Assembly (NCBI RefSeq): GCF_005298175.1
Contig: NZ_SZYH01000001.1
Coordinates: 2,666,001-2,730,000 of the forward strand
Direction of reading: 5' to 3'
Source: Marinobacter panjinensis
GTDB lineage: Bacteria; Pseudomonadota; Gammaproteobacteria; Pseudomonadales; Oleiphilaceae
Length of the DNA: 64,000 nucleotides
Made by a program: the position numbers and the translations under genes. Shown piece by piece: positions 1 to 8,947 of this stretch. Position 1 is the stretch's first letter. Each line of letters opens with the position of its first letter. The notes beneath the pieces are model-generated. The model saw nothing but the letters and a program-made list of their open reading frames with translations. It ran no database searches and was not told the DNA's origin.

Positions 1-348
1 TTTGCGGTAGCCGGCTGTGAACCCGACGAAATGGGCATCGGCCCAGTGTACGCCGTTCCCAAACTGCTCAAGCGTGCCGGTCTGACGGTCGACGATATTG
101 GCCTGTGGGAACTCAACGAAGCCTTTGCCGTTCAGCTGCTTTACTGCCAGCGCAAACTGGGCATCCCGATGGACCGCCTGAACGTCAACGGCGGCGCCAT
201 TGCCATCGGCCACCCCTACGGCACCACCGGTTCCCGCCTGGTCGGCCACGCCCTGATCGAAGGCAAGCGCCGGGGCGTTAAGTACATCGTCGTTACTATG
301 TGCGTCGGTACGGGTATGGGTGCTGCCGGTTTGTTTGAGGTTGCCTAA
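1..348 (+). CDS. Thiolase (acetyl-CoA acyltransferase), C-terminal part
   Basis: The reading frame is already open at base 1 and ends in TAA, so only the last 115 residues are in the window. Thiolases cleave 3-ketoacyl-CoA with CoA at the end of a beta-oxidation cycle. Both C-terminal hallmarks are visible: the [14 protein letters not shown] block carrying the catalytic histidine, and the CVGTGMG block carrying the second active-site cysteine. The two acyl-CoA dehydrogenases that follow on the same strand place it in an acyl-CoA degradation operon; the thiolase, large dehydrogenase, small dehydrogenase order recalls pimB-pimC-pimD of dicarboxylic acid degradation. Family assignment is secure; the substrate is not. 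Confidence 0.93.
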   Translation, partial: FAVAGCEPDEMGIGPVYAVPKLLKRAGLTVDDIGLWELNEAFAVQLLYCQRKLGIPMDRLNVNGGAIAIGHPYGTTGSRLVGHALIEGKRRGVKYIVVTMCVGTGMGAAGLFEVA

Positions 349-384
349 AACCTGAGGGGAAGCGGCTGGCCGATAGGGGTGTCC

Positions 385-430
385 AAAACGCGCTCCTTCG
401 GCACGTCCATGTGCCGAAGGAGCGTGTTTT
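385..430. repeat. Intergenic hairpin, 20-base arms
   Basis: Bases 385-404 and 411-430 form inverted arms of 20 bases with one mismatch around a six-base loop. The arm ends in AAAA on one side and TTTT on the other, so it could end or attenuate transcription in either direction between the thiolase and the first dehydrogenase. Its core (CAC-TCCATGTG, then GAGCGTGTTTTG) resembles the core of the larger hairpin at 6482-6591, which suggests a dispersed repeat family. Confidence 0.7.
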
Positions 431-545
431 GAAAGGGGATACCCATTCGGCGCCGCCCCAGAGCTAATAGGCCGGGCAGTAAAAACCAGCAGGCCACGAA
501 CAAGCTAAAACCATCAACCTCAGCCAACGGACAAAGAGGTAAAAC

Positions 546-1733
546 ATGGACCTGAATTACACCCCAGAACAAGAGGCGTTCCGCGCTGAAGTGCGCCAGT
601 TTCTTGAAGACAACCTGCCGGACGACATCCGCGAACGGGTACAGAAACGCCTGCGCCCGGACAAAGCAATGACCGAGCGCTGGCAGAAGATTCTGTTTGA
701 TAAGGGCTGGGGTGCATCCACATGGCCAAAAGAGTTTGGCGGTACCGGATGGGACCCGATTCAGCAGATCATCTTCGAGGAAGAGTGTGCCCTTGCCGGT
801 GCGCCCCGCCAGCTGGATTTCGGGCTGCGCATGGTCGCACCGGTGATCATGACATTCGGGAACGATGAGCAAAAGCAGCGCTTCCTGCCGGGCATTGTCA
901 GTGGTGAAGACTGGTGGTGTCAGGGTTACTCCGAGCCGGGCGCCGGTTCCGACCTTGCCTCGCTGCGCACGTCCGCCAAACGCGAAGGCGACCATTACAT
1001 CGTCAATGGCCAGAAAACCTGGACCACCCTCGGCCAACATGCCGACTGGATTTTCTGTCTGGTACGGACCAGCAATGAAGGCAAGCCGCAACAGGGCATT
1101 TCGTTCCTGCTGATTGATATGAACACCCCCGGCATCGAGGTTCGGCCCATCATCATGCTGGACGGTGAGCATGAGATTAACGAGGTCTACTTCGACAACG
1201 TGAAGGTGCCGGCCGAGAATCTGATTGGTGAGGAGAACCAGGGCTGGACCTACGCCAAGTTCCTGCTGGGTCACGAGCGTACCGGGCTGGCCAACGTGGG
1301 ACAGTGGAAAGCCATGATGAAGCGGCTCAAGGAAGTGGCGCGCCAGGAACAGGATGGCCAGCGGCCGTTGATCGAGAACACCCGCTTCCGCGACCGGCTG
1401 GCGCAGCTGGATGCCGAGCTGCGCGCTCTTGAGCTGACCGTGTTGCGGGTGTTGACCGACAAGCGTGGCCCCGGCCCCCAAGCATCGATTCTTAAAATTC
1501 GTGGCACCGAAATCGGCCAGCAACTGTTTGAAATGCTGATGGAGGCGGGCGGCCAGGATGCCAGTGCCCATATTTCGGAGGCGCTGGAGCTGGACTACAA
1601 CGGTCCACGGGCGGGCTCAATGGAGGCCACGCCCTCTGCCGGCGATTACTTCAACATGCGCAAGCTGTCGATCTTTGGTGGGTCCAACGAGATCCAGCGC
1701 AATATCATTTCCCAACTCGTGCTAGGTCTTTAA
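546..1733 (+). CDS. Acyl-CoA dehydrogenase, PimC-like large subunit
   Basis: A 395-residue FAD-dependent acyl-CoA dehydrogenase, which introduces the alpha-beta double bond into an acyl-CoA and passes electrons to ETF. The N-terminal helical domain starts MDLNYTPEQEAFR; the middle domain has WCQGYSEPGAGSDLAS near residues 119-134, typical of FAD and substrate contacts; the C-terminal part has the FGGSNEIQRNII motif. An AGAGG ribosome-binding site sits six bases before the ATG. The next gene encodes a second, divergent dehydrogenase ten bases downstream, an arrangement known for two-subunit enzymes such as PimC/PimD and the sterol-degrading FadE pairs. A role on dicarboxylic or cyclic acyl-CoAs is inference. 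Confidence 0.92.
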   Translation: MDLNYTPEQEAFRAEVRQFLEDNLPDDIRERVQKRLRPDKAMTERWQKILFDKGWGASTWPKEFGGTGWDPIQQIIFEEECALAGAPRQLDFGLRMVAPVIMTFGNDEQKQRFLPGIVSGEDWWCQGYSEPGAGSDLASLRTSAKREGDHYIVNGQKTWTTLGQHADWIFCLVRTSNEGKPQQGISFLLIDMNTPGIEVRPIIMLDGEHEINEVYFDNVKVPAENLIGEENQGWTYAKFLLGHERTGLANVGQWKAMMKRLKEVARQEQDGQRPLIENTRFRDRLAQLDAELRALELTVLRVLTDKRGPGPQASILKIRGTEIGQQLFEMLMEAGGQDASAHISEALELDYNGPRAGSMEATPSAGDYFNMRKLSIFGGSNEIQRNIISQLVLGL

Positions 1734-1742
1734 GGAGGCGCT

Positions 1743-2891
1743 ATGAATTTTGATCTGAGCGAAGAACAGCAAATGCTGAACGATTCTCTGCGCCGCTTTG
1801 TGACCAACGAATACGGCTTCGAAAAGCGCGGGGAAATAATCAGCTCCGGAACCGGCATTAACCGGGCCACCTGGTCGAACTTCGCCGAGATGGGACTGCT
1901 TGGCTTCACCTTCCCGGAAGACTATGACGGGCTGGGTGGCAACGCCATCGACACCATGGTGGTGATGGAAAACTTTGGCCGTGGCCTGGTGGTGGAACCC
2001 TATCTGGCCACAGTGGTGCTGGCCGGCGGGCTGATCCGTGATGCCGGGAACGATGCCCAGAAAGCGGACATCCTTCCCGGCATTGCCAGCGGCGAAAGGC
2101 TTCTGGCACTGGCTCACTACGAACCGGGTGCCCGCTACAACCTGAGCCATGTGCAGACGACCGCCCGCAAGGATGGCGACCATTTCCTGATCAGCGGGCA
2201 GAAAACCGCCGTGCTTCATGGTGGCCAGGCCAACCAGCTGATTGTATCCGCACGCACCAGTGGTGGCGTGAATGATGAATCCGGGCTGTCCCTGTTTCTG
2301 GTGGATAGCAGCGCCAAAGGCGTGAAAGTGGACGACTTCGCCACCCACGATGGCCACCGTACCGCCGAGATCAGTTTCAGCAATGTCACCGTCAGTGCCG
2401 ACAACCTGATTGGTGCCATTGACGAGGCTTTCCCGGCCATCGAAAAAGCCGTGGATCTGGGCATTGCCGCCCTGTGCGCGGAAGCGGTTGGTGCCATGGA
2501 AGCCATGAACGCTGCTACCCTTGAGTACATCAAGACCCGCAAGCAGTTCGGGGTACCCATCGGCAAATTCCAGGTACTGCAGCACCGCATGGCAGACATG
2601 TTCATCCAGACCGAACAGGCGAAAACCATGGCCATTCTTGCGGCCAGCGAAGCGGGCTCCGACGACCTGGCCAGCCGCCGCGAAGCCATCTCCATGGCCA
2701 AGACCCTGGTCGGCCAGGCCGCGCGTTATGTGGGGCAGCAAGGGGTGCAACTGCATGGCGGTATGGGCGTGACCGACGAAATGTTCGCCGCCCACCTGTT
2801 CAAGCGCCTTACCCTGATCAACCTGCTGTTCGGCGATGCCGATCACCACCTGGCACAGGTCAGCGACGGCCTGCTGACAACGACTGCCTGA
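1743..2891 (+). CDS. Acyl-CoA dehydrogenase, PimD-like small subunit
   Basis: A 382-residue acyl-CoA dehydrogenase, beginning right after the previous stop with a strong AAGGAGG site overlapping the intergenic bases, so the two are co-translated. The family core is visible (NFDLSEEQQMLNDSLRRF at the N-terminus; TRKQFGVPIGKFQVLQHRMAD near residues 264-284; VQLHGGMGVTDE near 335). The middle domain lacks the classic GAGSD flavin motif (it reads HYEPGARYN instead), as often seen in the less active partner of heteromeric dehydrogenases. It probably pairs with the upstream protein in an alpha2-beta2 complex; this is inferred from adjacency and asymmetry. Confidence 0.9.
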   Translation: MNFDLSEEQQMLNDSLRRFVTNEYGFEKRGEIISSGTGINRATWSNFAEMGLLGFTFPEDYDGLGGNAIDTMVVMENFGRGLVVEPYLATVVLAGGLIRDAGNDAQKADILPGIASGERLLALAHYEPGARYNLSHVQTTARKDGDHFLISGQKTAVLHGGQANQLIVSARTSGGVNDESGLSLFLVDSSAKGVKVDDFATHDGHRTAEISFSNVTVSADNLIGAIDEAFPAIEKAVDLGIAALCAEAVGAMEAMNAATLEYIKTRKQFGVPIGKFQVLQHRMADMFIQTEQAKTMAILAASEAGSDDLASRREAISMAKTLVGQAARYVGQQGVQLHGGMGVTDEMFAAHLFKRLTLINLLFGDADHHLAQVSDGLLTTTA

Positions 2892-2909
2892 ACCCTCAAG
2901 GAGAGCACC

Positions 2910-3684
2910 ATGAGCGTAAAACAACTACTGGATCTGACCGGCAAGGTCGCTTTCATCACCGGCGGCTCCCGGGGCCTGGGCCTGCAGATGGCCGAGGCAG
3001 CTGGGCGAGCTGGGTGCCAGAATTGCCATCAGCGCCCGCAAGCAGCATGAACTGGACGACGCTAAAGCCCACCTCGAAAGCCAGGGGGTTGAGGTGGTAA
3101 CGATCGCCGCAGATCTGTCCAACCTGGAGGGCATTCCCGCCGTAGTGGATCAGGTGGTCAGCCAGCTTGGCGATATCGATATCCTGGTCAACAACGCCGG
3201 TGCCACCTGGGGTGCGCCAGCGGAAGACTACCCGGCGGAAGGCTGGATGAAGGTGATGAACCTGAACGTCAACGCCGCATTCTTCCTCACCCAGACGGTG
3301 GGAAAGCGCTGCATGATTCCCCGCAACACCGGCAAGGTGATCACCATCGCCTCCATCGCGGGCCTGTCCGGTAACCCGGAAGGCATGAAAACCATCGCCT
3401 ACAACACCAGCAAGGGCGCCATGGTGAATTTCACCCGTGCGCTGGCATCCGAGTGGGGCCACTACAACATCAACGTGAACGCCCTCTGCCCGGGCTTTTT
3501 CCCGTCGAAAATGTCCCAGGGACTGCTGGATGCCCAGGGTGACAAGATGCTGGAGCGTATTCCGCTGAATCGCTTTGGTGGCGAGGAAGATCTCAAGGGC
3601 GCCGCCGTACTGCTGGCCTCCGAGGCCGGGCGGCATATTACCGGTCAATGCCTGGCTGTGGATGGCGGCACACTGGTCAGCTAA
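2910..3684 (+). pseudogene. SDR-family oxidoreductase with a one-base frameshift
   Basis: The gene starts at ATG 2910 behind an AAGGAGAG site and encodes the Rossmann start VAFITGGSRGLGLQMAEA, the NADP-binding TGxxxGxG motif. At about 2997-3000 (GAGGCAGCTGGG) one extra base shifts the frame, and the original frame stops at 3048-3050. The rest of the protein continues in the +1 frame from about 3001 to TAA 3684, with NNAG, the catalytic serine region and YNTSKGA (the YxxxK pair). Repaired length would be about 257 residues, normal for a classical SDR. It fits the operon as a 3-hydroxyacyl-type dehydrogenase. Either a real inactivation or a sequencing error; the sequence alone cannot tell. Confidence 0.85.
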
Positions 3685-3702
3685 GCGTGCACCAATAATC
3701 GG

Positions 3703-4668
3703 TCACAGGCACTGACTGACCTGTTCCGGATCCAGATTGCCGCCAGTAATGATCAGAACCGTGTTCTTCTCTGGAGCAGGCAGAACCTGGTTTTCCAGTA
3801 ACGCTGCCAGGCCCACGCTGGCGCCGGGCTCGACATAGAGCCTGGCCTCGGTCAGCAGGCGCCGGGTGGCTTCCCGAATACCTGCCTCGGAAACAGTCAC
3901 AATACGGTCCACCACCTGTCGGGAGGCGGCGTAGGTGCAATCCCCGACTACTGCCGGGGCCAGGCTGGCGGCCCAGGTATTCACCGAATCGAGGCTGGCA
4001 CTGGCATCCTGCTTTTGCCAGGCATTGAACATAGTGGCTGCGCCTTCCGGCTCCACACCGATCAGTTCCACTTCCGGCCGCTGCGCCTTGATAGCCAGAC
4101 CCAGTCCGGAAATCAGTCCACCACCGCCAATAGGGCACAACACTCGATCCACATCCGGCCGTTGGCGCAGCAATTCCAACCCGACGGTACCCTGCCCGGC
4201 CATAATGCGAACATCGTTATAGGGGTGAACCAGGGTCAGCCCCTTCTCATCCCGCAATTCGTGGCACCGGGCCACCGCCTGCTGGATAGTGCCCTGAACA
4301 ATGACCTCAGCACCCAGTGCCCGGGTGCGACTGATCTTCAGGGGGCTGGAACCTTCAGGCATCACCACAGTGAGCGGCACATCCTGCATGGCCGCCGCCC
4401 ATGCCAGGGCAATGGCGTGATTCCCGGCAGACACCGTCACCAGGCCGGCCGTGAGTTCGTCTTCACTGGCAGTCAGCAGCCAGTTCAGGGCGCCACGGGC
4501 CTTGAAGCTTCCGGTGCGCTGAAGGCTCTCGCACTTCAGCGCAATTGACTGGCCCATGGCGGCATCCAGATCCGGCACAGTCAGAAGCGGCGTTTCGCTC
4601 AGTTGTGCCCCTATGCGCTGCTCCGCCTCCAGAATTCGCGAGATGTCAGGAAGGGTAGGTTTGGTCAT
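3703..4668 (-). CDS. PLP-dependent threonine/serine dehydratase
   Basis: A 321-residue fold-type II PLP enzyme that deaminates threonine or serine to the 2-keto acid. GSFKARGA near residue 56 contains the lysine that forms the PLP Schiff base, GGGGLISG near 185 is the phosphate-binding glycine loop, and VLIITGGNLD lies at the C-terminus. There is no ACT-like regulatory domain, so it is the short catabolic type (TdcB-like) or a serine/threonine racemase-dehydratase rather than biosynthetic IlvA. The start at 4668 follows a CAGGAG site; a longer frame to 4857 exists but its extra residues are not family-like. It lies 52 bases downstream of the monooxygenase gene and may share its transcript. 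Confidence 0.85.
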   Translation of the reverse strand: MTKPTLPDISRILEAEQRIGAQLSETPLLTVPDLDAAMGQSIALKCESLQRTGSFKARGALNWLLTASEDELTAGLVTVSAGNHAIALAWAAAMQDVPLTVVMPEGSSPLKISRTRALGAEVIVQGTIQQAVARCHELRDEKGLTLVHPYNDVRIMAGQGTVGLELLRQRPDVDRVLCPIGGGGLISGLGLAIKAQRPEVELIGVEPEGAATMFNAWQKQDASASLDSVNTWAASLAPAVVGDCTYAASRQVVDRIVTVSEAGIREATRRLLTEARLYVEPGASVGLAALLENQVLPAPEKNTVLIITGGNLDPEQVSQCL

Positions 4669-4720
4669 GTCGCGCTCCTGTTGCTCCTTACCCAAACCAT
4701 GGCCCCATCCGAGCCGACGA

Positions 4721-6298
4721 TCAAGTCGCCGGCGCGGCTTCGCCCACCGCAACAGCCTCCGGCTCACACACATACTGCCCCGCATCAAACCGCCGCGTCT
4801 GCTGCCGGAACTGCCAGGTGAACCCCGGCCAAAGCGTGGTGTTCTTACCGTTCTCATTCACATACCAACTCTTGCACCCGGTCTGCCAGACAGAGTCGCC
4901 GAGTTTGGCGTGAATTGAGGCGTTGTATTTGCTCAGGGCGTCTTCCTTTACTTCCACGCTCTTCCAGCCATGCTTCTGCATCTTCTTGAGCGCGTCCAGC
5001 ACGTACTGAATCTGGCTTTCGATCATGTACACCATGGAGCTGTGGCCCAGGCCGGTGTTGGGGCCCATCAGCATGAAGAAGTTGGGGAAGCCAGCAATGG
5101 TGCTGCCCTTGTAGGCTTCGGCGCCGTCTTTCCAGGCATCCAGCAGGTCCTGGCCATTACGACCGCGCACCATACCGGCGGGGATCGGATCCTGGGCCCT
5201 GAAACCGGTGCCGTAGATGATGCAGTCCACTTCCCGCTCACTGCCGTTATTATCCACGACGATATTGCCACGTACCTCGCGGATGCCGTCGGTCAGCACG
5301 TCGACGTTGTCCTGGGCCAGGGCCGGATAATAGTTATTGGAAATCAGCACCCGCTTGCAGCCGAAGTGGAAATCCGGGGTGACTTTCCTGCGCAGTTCCT
5401 TGTCCTTGATCTGGTTGCGGATATGGCGGCGGGCCTGCAGTTCACCGATCTTGAGAATGCGTGGGTTGCCCACAAAGCCCAGCACCCGGGCTTCCAGCAT
5501 CCAGTAGATGCTCTGGCGGAAGGCATTCAGGGTCTGTGGGAACTTGCGGAACATCATCCGTTCCAGCGGGCGGATCTCGCGGTCCGGCTTGGGCACGATC
5601 CACGGTGGAGTGCGCTGGTACAGGTCCAGGTGGGCGGCGTCTTTGGCCACTTCCGGGACGAACTGGATGGCCGAGGCGCCGGTGCCGATCACCGCAACGC
5701 GCTTACCCTTGAAATCGTAGCTGTGGTCCCAGTCCTGGGAATGGAAGCTTTTGCCGGTGAAGGTCTCAATGCCCTTGATATTGGGGTAGGCCGGAGTGCT
5801 TAGGCCGCCCATGCCGGAAACAACGACATCCGCCTTGAAGGAGCTGAACTCGGGCAGATCCTTGTCCTTACGGTCCAGTTTGTCGCCGGGGTTCAGGCCT
5901 TTTTTCTGCATGTAGGCCCAGAGTTCGGGGCTGTCACAGGTCTCTACGGTCCAGCTTTGGGTCTGTTCATCGAATCGGGCGCCGGCCACGTGGGTATTCA
6001 GGCGCACGTGTTTCATCAGGTCGTATTTTTCAGCGCAGCCCCGCAGGTAGGCCTGGATTTCTTTCTGCTGGGCGAACATGCGGGTCCAGCTGGGGTTCTG
6101 TTCGAACGAGAAGGAGTAGAGTGCAGACTGGACGTCACAGGCGCAGCCGGGGTAATGGTTCTCGTGCCAGGTACCGCCGACATCGTCGCTCTGTTCGAGG
6201 ATGACGAAGTTATCGTACCCCGCTTCTTTGAGTTTGATGCCCATACCCAGGCCGGAGAATCCGGTGCCGATTATGGCGATTTGTGCTGTGTTGCTCAT
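4721..6298 (-). CDS. FAD/NADPH monooxygenase, Baeyer-Villiger type
   Basis: A 525-residue flavoprotein monooxygenase. The N-terminus has the first dinucleotide fold (IIGTGFSGLGMG), followed by GGTWHENHYPGCACD; FTGKSFHSQDWD near residue 170 matches the Baeyer-Villiger fingerprint FxGxxxHxxxW(P/D); VIGTGASAIQ is the NADPH-binding fold. Such enzymes insert oxygen next to a ketone, giving an ester or lactone. The start at 6298 follows a GAGG site; the frame remains open further upstream, but the added residues are translated intergenic repeat. It is transcribed away from the TetR regulator at 6613, which probably controls it. The substrate is unknown; the surrounding lipid genes make a long-chain or cyclic ketone plausible. 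Confidence 0.88.
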   Translation of the reverse strand: MSNTAQIAIIGTGFSGLGMGIKLKEAGYDNFVILEQSDDVGGTWHENHYPGCACDVQSALYSFSFEQNPSWTRMFAQQKEIQAYLRGCAEKYDLMKHVRLNTHVAGARFDEQTQSWTVETCDSPELWAYMQKKGLNPGDKLDRKDKDLPEFSSFKADVVVSGMGGLSTPAYPNIKGIETFTGKSFHSQDWDHSYDFKGKRVAVIGTGASAIQFVPEVAKDAAHLDLYQRTPPWIVPKPDREIRPLERMMFRKFPQTLNAFRQSIYWMLEARVLGFVGNPRILKIGELQARRHIRNQIKDKELRRKVTPDFHFGCKRVLISNNYYPALAQDNVDVLTDGIREVRGNIVVDNNGSEREVDCIIYGTGFRAQDPIPAGMVRGRNGQDLLDAWKDGAEAYKGSTIAGFPNFFMLMGPNTGLGHSSMVYMIESQIQYVLDALKKMQKHGWKSVEVKEDALSKYNASIHAKLGDSVWQTGCKSWYVNENGKNTTLWPGFTWQFRQQTRRFDAGQYVCEPEAVAVGEAAPAT

Positions 6299-6368
6299 GC
6301 TGCTACCTCGTTGTTCGCTGGCCATCCGGCCTTGCCTGTTATTGTGTGTTTCGCCATGATGTCTGGCG

Positions 6369-6384
6369 GTATACACATGTATAC
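6369..6384. promoter_or_regulatory. Candidate TetR operator between monooxygenase and regulator
   Basis: GTATACACATGTATAC lies 71 bases upstream of the monooxygenase start, in the region shared with the divergent TetR gene. It consists of two GTATAC hexamers four bases apart and is palindromic except at its centre. A third TGTATAC copy occurs at about 6402-6408. Position and symmetry suggest an operator, but no experiment or family consensus is available here. Confidence 0.4.
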
Positions 6385-6481
6385 CCAACGAAGTAGACAG
6401 CTGTATACTTCGCTCCAGATTAAAATGGCTGATTGGCCTGGCTGGATAAGTAACTGTCCCTTGTGTCCAACATTGGGGAAT

Positions 6482-6591
6482 GGGGCAGTTGGGAAGGCTT
6501 TTCCGAAACTGTGCGGAGCCATGGATGGCGGAGCTCAAGCGCCACATGGATGTGCTTGAGCGTGTTTCGGAAAAGCCTTCCCAACTGCCCC
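6482..6591. repeat. Large intergenic hairpin with perfect 28-base arms
   Basis: Bases 6482-6509 and 6564-6591 are exact reverse complements over 28 bases. The 54-base interior contains a second pair, GCTCAAGC (6533-6540) and GCTTGAGC (6554-6561), plus a CATGGATGGCG / CATGGATGTG core, so the element folds as a branched cruciform. It lies just upstream of the TetR gene. The core resembles the smaller hairpin at 385-430. Confidence 0.8.
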
Positions 6592-6612
6592 TATGAACTT
6601 CGGTGATATTTC

Positions 6613-7245
6613 ATGAAAGCTTTGACTGGCGGGAAACTAAAGCTGATACAGGCTGCCCTGAGGCTGATAACCCAAAGCAGCAGTCTCTCTTCGTTAGGGC
6701 TGCGGGAACTTGCCCGTGAGGCCGGGCTGAACCCGAATACCTTTTACCGCCACTTCAAGAACCTGGACGAGTTCGGGCTGCAGGTGCTGGGATACATCGC
6801 CGAAGACATGAAGTCAGGGGTGCGCGAGTTGCGGCGGATGGCGGAATCGTCTGAGCAGGCGTCCCATGACACAGTCACCTTCGTGTATCACTACTTCCTG
6901 GCCAACCCCGCGGCGACCACTGTGGCGGTGAGGGAACTGCATGGGCCTTCACCCTTGTTACGAAGAGCGCTTGAGTCTCAGCTCGATGCCAGTGCGAAGG
7001 AGATGGCGGAGGATATTATTGAGCGGCAACTGGTCAGTGCCGTGCCGCCGGAGACGATTCACGAAATTTCCCGCATGACTATCCGCTACATCCTGTTCCG
7101 GGCCATGGATTACATCGAGAAACCCGCTCAGCGCAAAACAATCCAACAGGAAACAGAGCGCTTTATTAACCGGCAGTTTCGGGGTGCAATGCTGGATCAT
7201 CTGTCCCAGACCGACGTCGAGGGCCTTGCGCAGAAAAACGCCTGA
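6613..7245 (+). CDS. TetR-family transcriptional regulator, FabR-like
   Basis: A 210-residue one-domain-plus-HTH regulator. Residues 25-60 (LRELAREAGLNPNTFYRHF) form the TetR helix-turn-helix, strikingly close to the FabR group that controls fatty acid desaturation; the C-terminal part is the all-helical ligand-binding domain. The gene is divergent from the Baeyer-Villiger-type monooxygenase, the usual arrangement for a TetR repressor and its target. The ribosome-binding site is weak. The effector is unknown; an acyl-CoA or fatty acid is a reasonable guess from the FabR likeness. Confidence 0.85.
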   Translation: MKALTGGKLKLIQAALRLITQSSSLSSLGLRELAREAGLNPNTFYRHFKNLDEFGLQVLGYIAEDMKSGVRELRRMAESSEQASHDTVTFVYHYFLANPAATTVAVRELHGPSPLLRRALESQLDASAKEMAEDIIERQLVSAVPPETIHEISRMTIRYILFRAMDYIEKPAQRKTIQQETERFINRQFRGAMLDHLSQTDVEGLAQKNA

Positions 7246-7357
7246 AACCCCTTCCCCCCCTCCTCTTCGGACTAAACCGAGCAAATCTGGCAACTTGCAC
7301 TAGTATGTAGTTATCCAGACAACTGGTTCATCGGGCAATCCGGAGGACGCACCAACA

Positions 7358-8935
7358 ATGAAAATCGGTATCCCCAGGGAAATTTTCAAGGATGAACGGC
7401 GTGTGGCGGCTACGCCTCCTTCCGTTCATAAACTCATTGGCCTTGGTTACGAGGTCGTTGTTGAAGGCGGCGCCGGCGAGGCTGCAAATTACTCGGATGC
7501 GGCTTACGAGAAAGTGGGCGCGTCAATAGCGGCCGATACCACCTCGCTGTGGCAGGAAGCGGACTTTATCCTTAAAGTTCGTGCCCCCATGGAAAATCCT
7601 GCCCTCGGCAAACACGAAGTGGATCTGATGAAGGACGGGGCCTTTCTGGTCAGCTATATCTGGCCGGCGCAGAACCCCGAGTTGCTGGAGAAACTGGCGG
7701 CAAAGAAGATTACGTCGTTCGCCATCGACAGCCTTCCCCGCATCAGCCGTGCCCAGAAGATGGATGCGCTCAGCGCCATGGCCAATATTGCCGGCTACCG
7801 GGCAGTAATTGAGGCGGCCAACAACTTCGGGCGTTTCTTTACCGGGCAGGTGACGGCGGCTGGCAAGGTACCGCCAGCCAAGGTCATGGTGATTGGTGCC
7901 GGGGTGGCGGGCCTGGCAGCCATTGGCGCTGCCAACAGCATGGGCGCCATCGTGCGGGCCTTTGATACCCGTCTGGAAGTAAAAGAACAGGTTGAAAGCA
8001 TGGGCGCCGAATTCCTGGAGCTGGATTTCGGTGACGAGGAAGGCAGCGGTGGCGGCGGCTACGCCAAGCAGATGAGCGATGAGTTCATCAAGGCGGAAAT
8101 GGCGCTGTTTGCGGAGCAGGCCGAGGAGGTGGACATCATCATCACCACCGCGCTGATTCCCGGCAAGCCAGCGCCGAAACTGATCACGGCTGACATGGTG
8201 AAATCCATGAAGCCTGGCAGTGTGATTGTCGACCTGGCGTCCGAGCGTGGCGGCAACTGTGAGCTTACCGAACCGGGCAAGGTGGCCCACCACCACGGCG
8301 TAACACTGATTGGCTACACCGACCTGCCCAGCCGTATGGCCAAGGTAGCCAGTGATCTCTACGCCACCAACCTGATGCACTTGCTCACTGAACTGACCCC
8401 AGAGAAAGACGGGCAGCCACTGGTCAACATGGAAGACGATGTCATCCGTGGCCTGACCGTTGTGCGGGAGAGCGACGTTACCTGGCCACCACCCCAGCCG
8501 GAAGCGCCGGTGAGCCCCAAACCGGCACCCGGTACAGAGGAACCGTCGGCGGCAGACAAGGCCGCTGCGAAGAAAGACGCCGACCGCCGCAGCCTGATTG
8601 GCAAGGGTGCACTGCTGATCGTGACAGCACTGGCACTCTACGGCGTCGGTGCCCACGCACCGGAAAGCTTCCTGCAACACTTTACGGTATTTGTGCTGGC
8701 CTGCTTTATCGGCTGGCAGGTGATCTGGAACGTAACGCCTTCCCTGCACACCCCTCTGATGAGCGTGACCAATGCCATCAGCGGCATCATCGTGATCGGT
8801 GCCATTTTACACCTGGCCCAGGCGGAGAACCTTGCCGTCGGCATCATGGCCTTTGTCGCGGTGCTGATTGCCAGCATCAACGTGGGGGGCGGCTTCCGGG
8901 TCACCCATCGTATGCTCAAAATGTTCCGCAGGTAG
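7358..8935 (+). CDS. pntA: NAD(P) transhydrogenase subunit alpha
   Basis: A 525-residue alpha subunit of the proton-translocating transhydrogenase, which drives hydride transfer from NADH to NADP+ with the proton gradient. The N-terminal two thirds form the NAD-binding domain ([17 protein letters not shown] start, [15 protein letters not shown] dinucleotide fold near residue 176). A Pro/Ala/Glu-rich linker (about 375-405) leads to three or four membrane helices at the C-terminus. The single-chain alpha matches the enterobacterial type, not the split PntAA/PntAB type. pntB follows after 12 bases with its own GGAG site. Confidence 0.97.
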   Translation: MKIGIPREIFKDERRVAATPPSVHKLIGLGYEVVVEGGAGEAANYSDAAYEKVGASIAADTTSLWQEADFILKVRAPMENPALGKHEVDLMKDGAFLVSYIWPAQNPELLEKLAAKKITSFAIDSLPRISRAQKMDALSAMANIAGYRAVIEAANNFGRFFTGQVTAAGKVPPAKVMVIGAGVAGLAAIGAANSMGAIVRAFDTRLEVKEQVESMGAEFLELDFGDEEGSGGGGYAKQMSDEFIKAEMALFAEQAEEVDIIITTALIPGKPAPKLITADMVKSMKPGSVIVDLASERGGNCELTEPGKVAHHHGVTLIGYTDLPSRMAKVASDLYATNLMHLLTELTPEKDGQPLVNMEDDVIRGLTVVRESDVTWPPPQPEAPVSPKPAPGTEEPSAADKAAAKKDADRRSLIGKGALLIVTALALYGVGAHAPESFLQHFTVFVLACFIGWQVIWNVTPSLHTPLMSVTNAISGIIVIGAILHLAQAENLAVGIMAFVAVLIASINVGGGFRVTHRMLKMFRR

Positions 8936-8947
8936 GAGACGCCCGAT

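Noticed and set aside
345..1571. Long open frame of 408 codons on the minus strand
   Set aside because: It lies antisense to a clear acyl-CoA dehydrogenase and has no family-like sequence; GC-rich genes commonly create such shadows.
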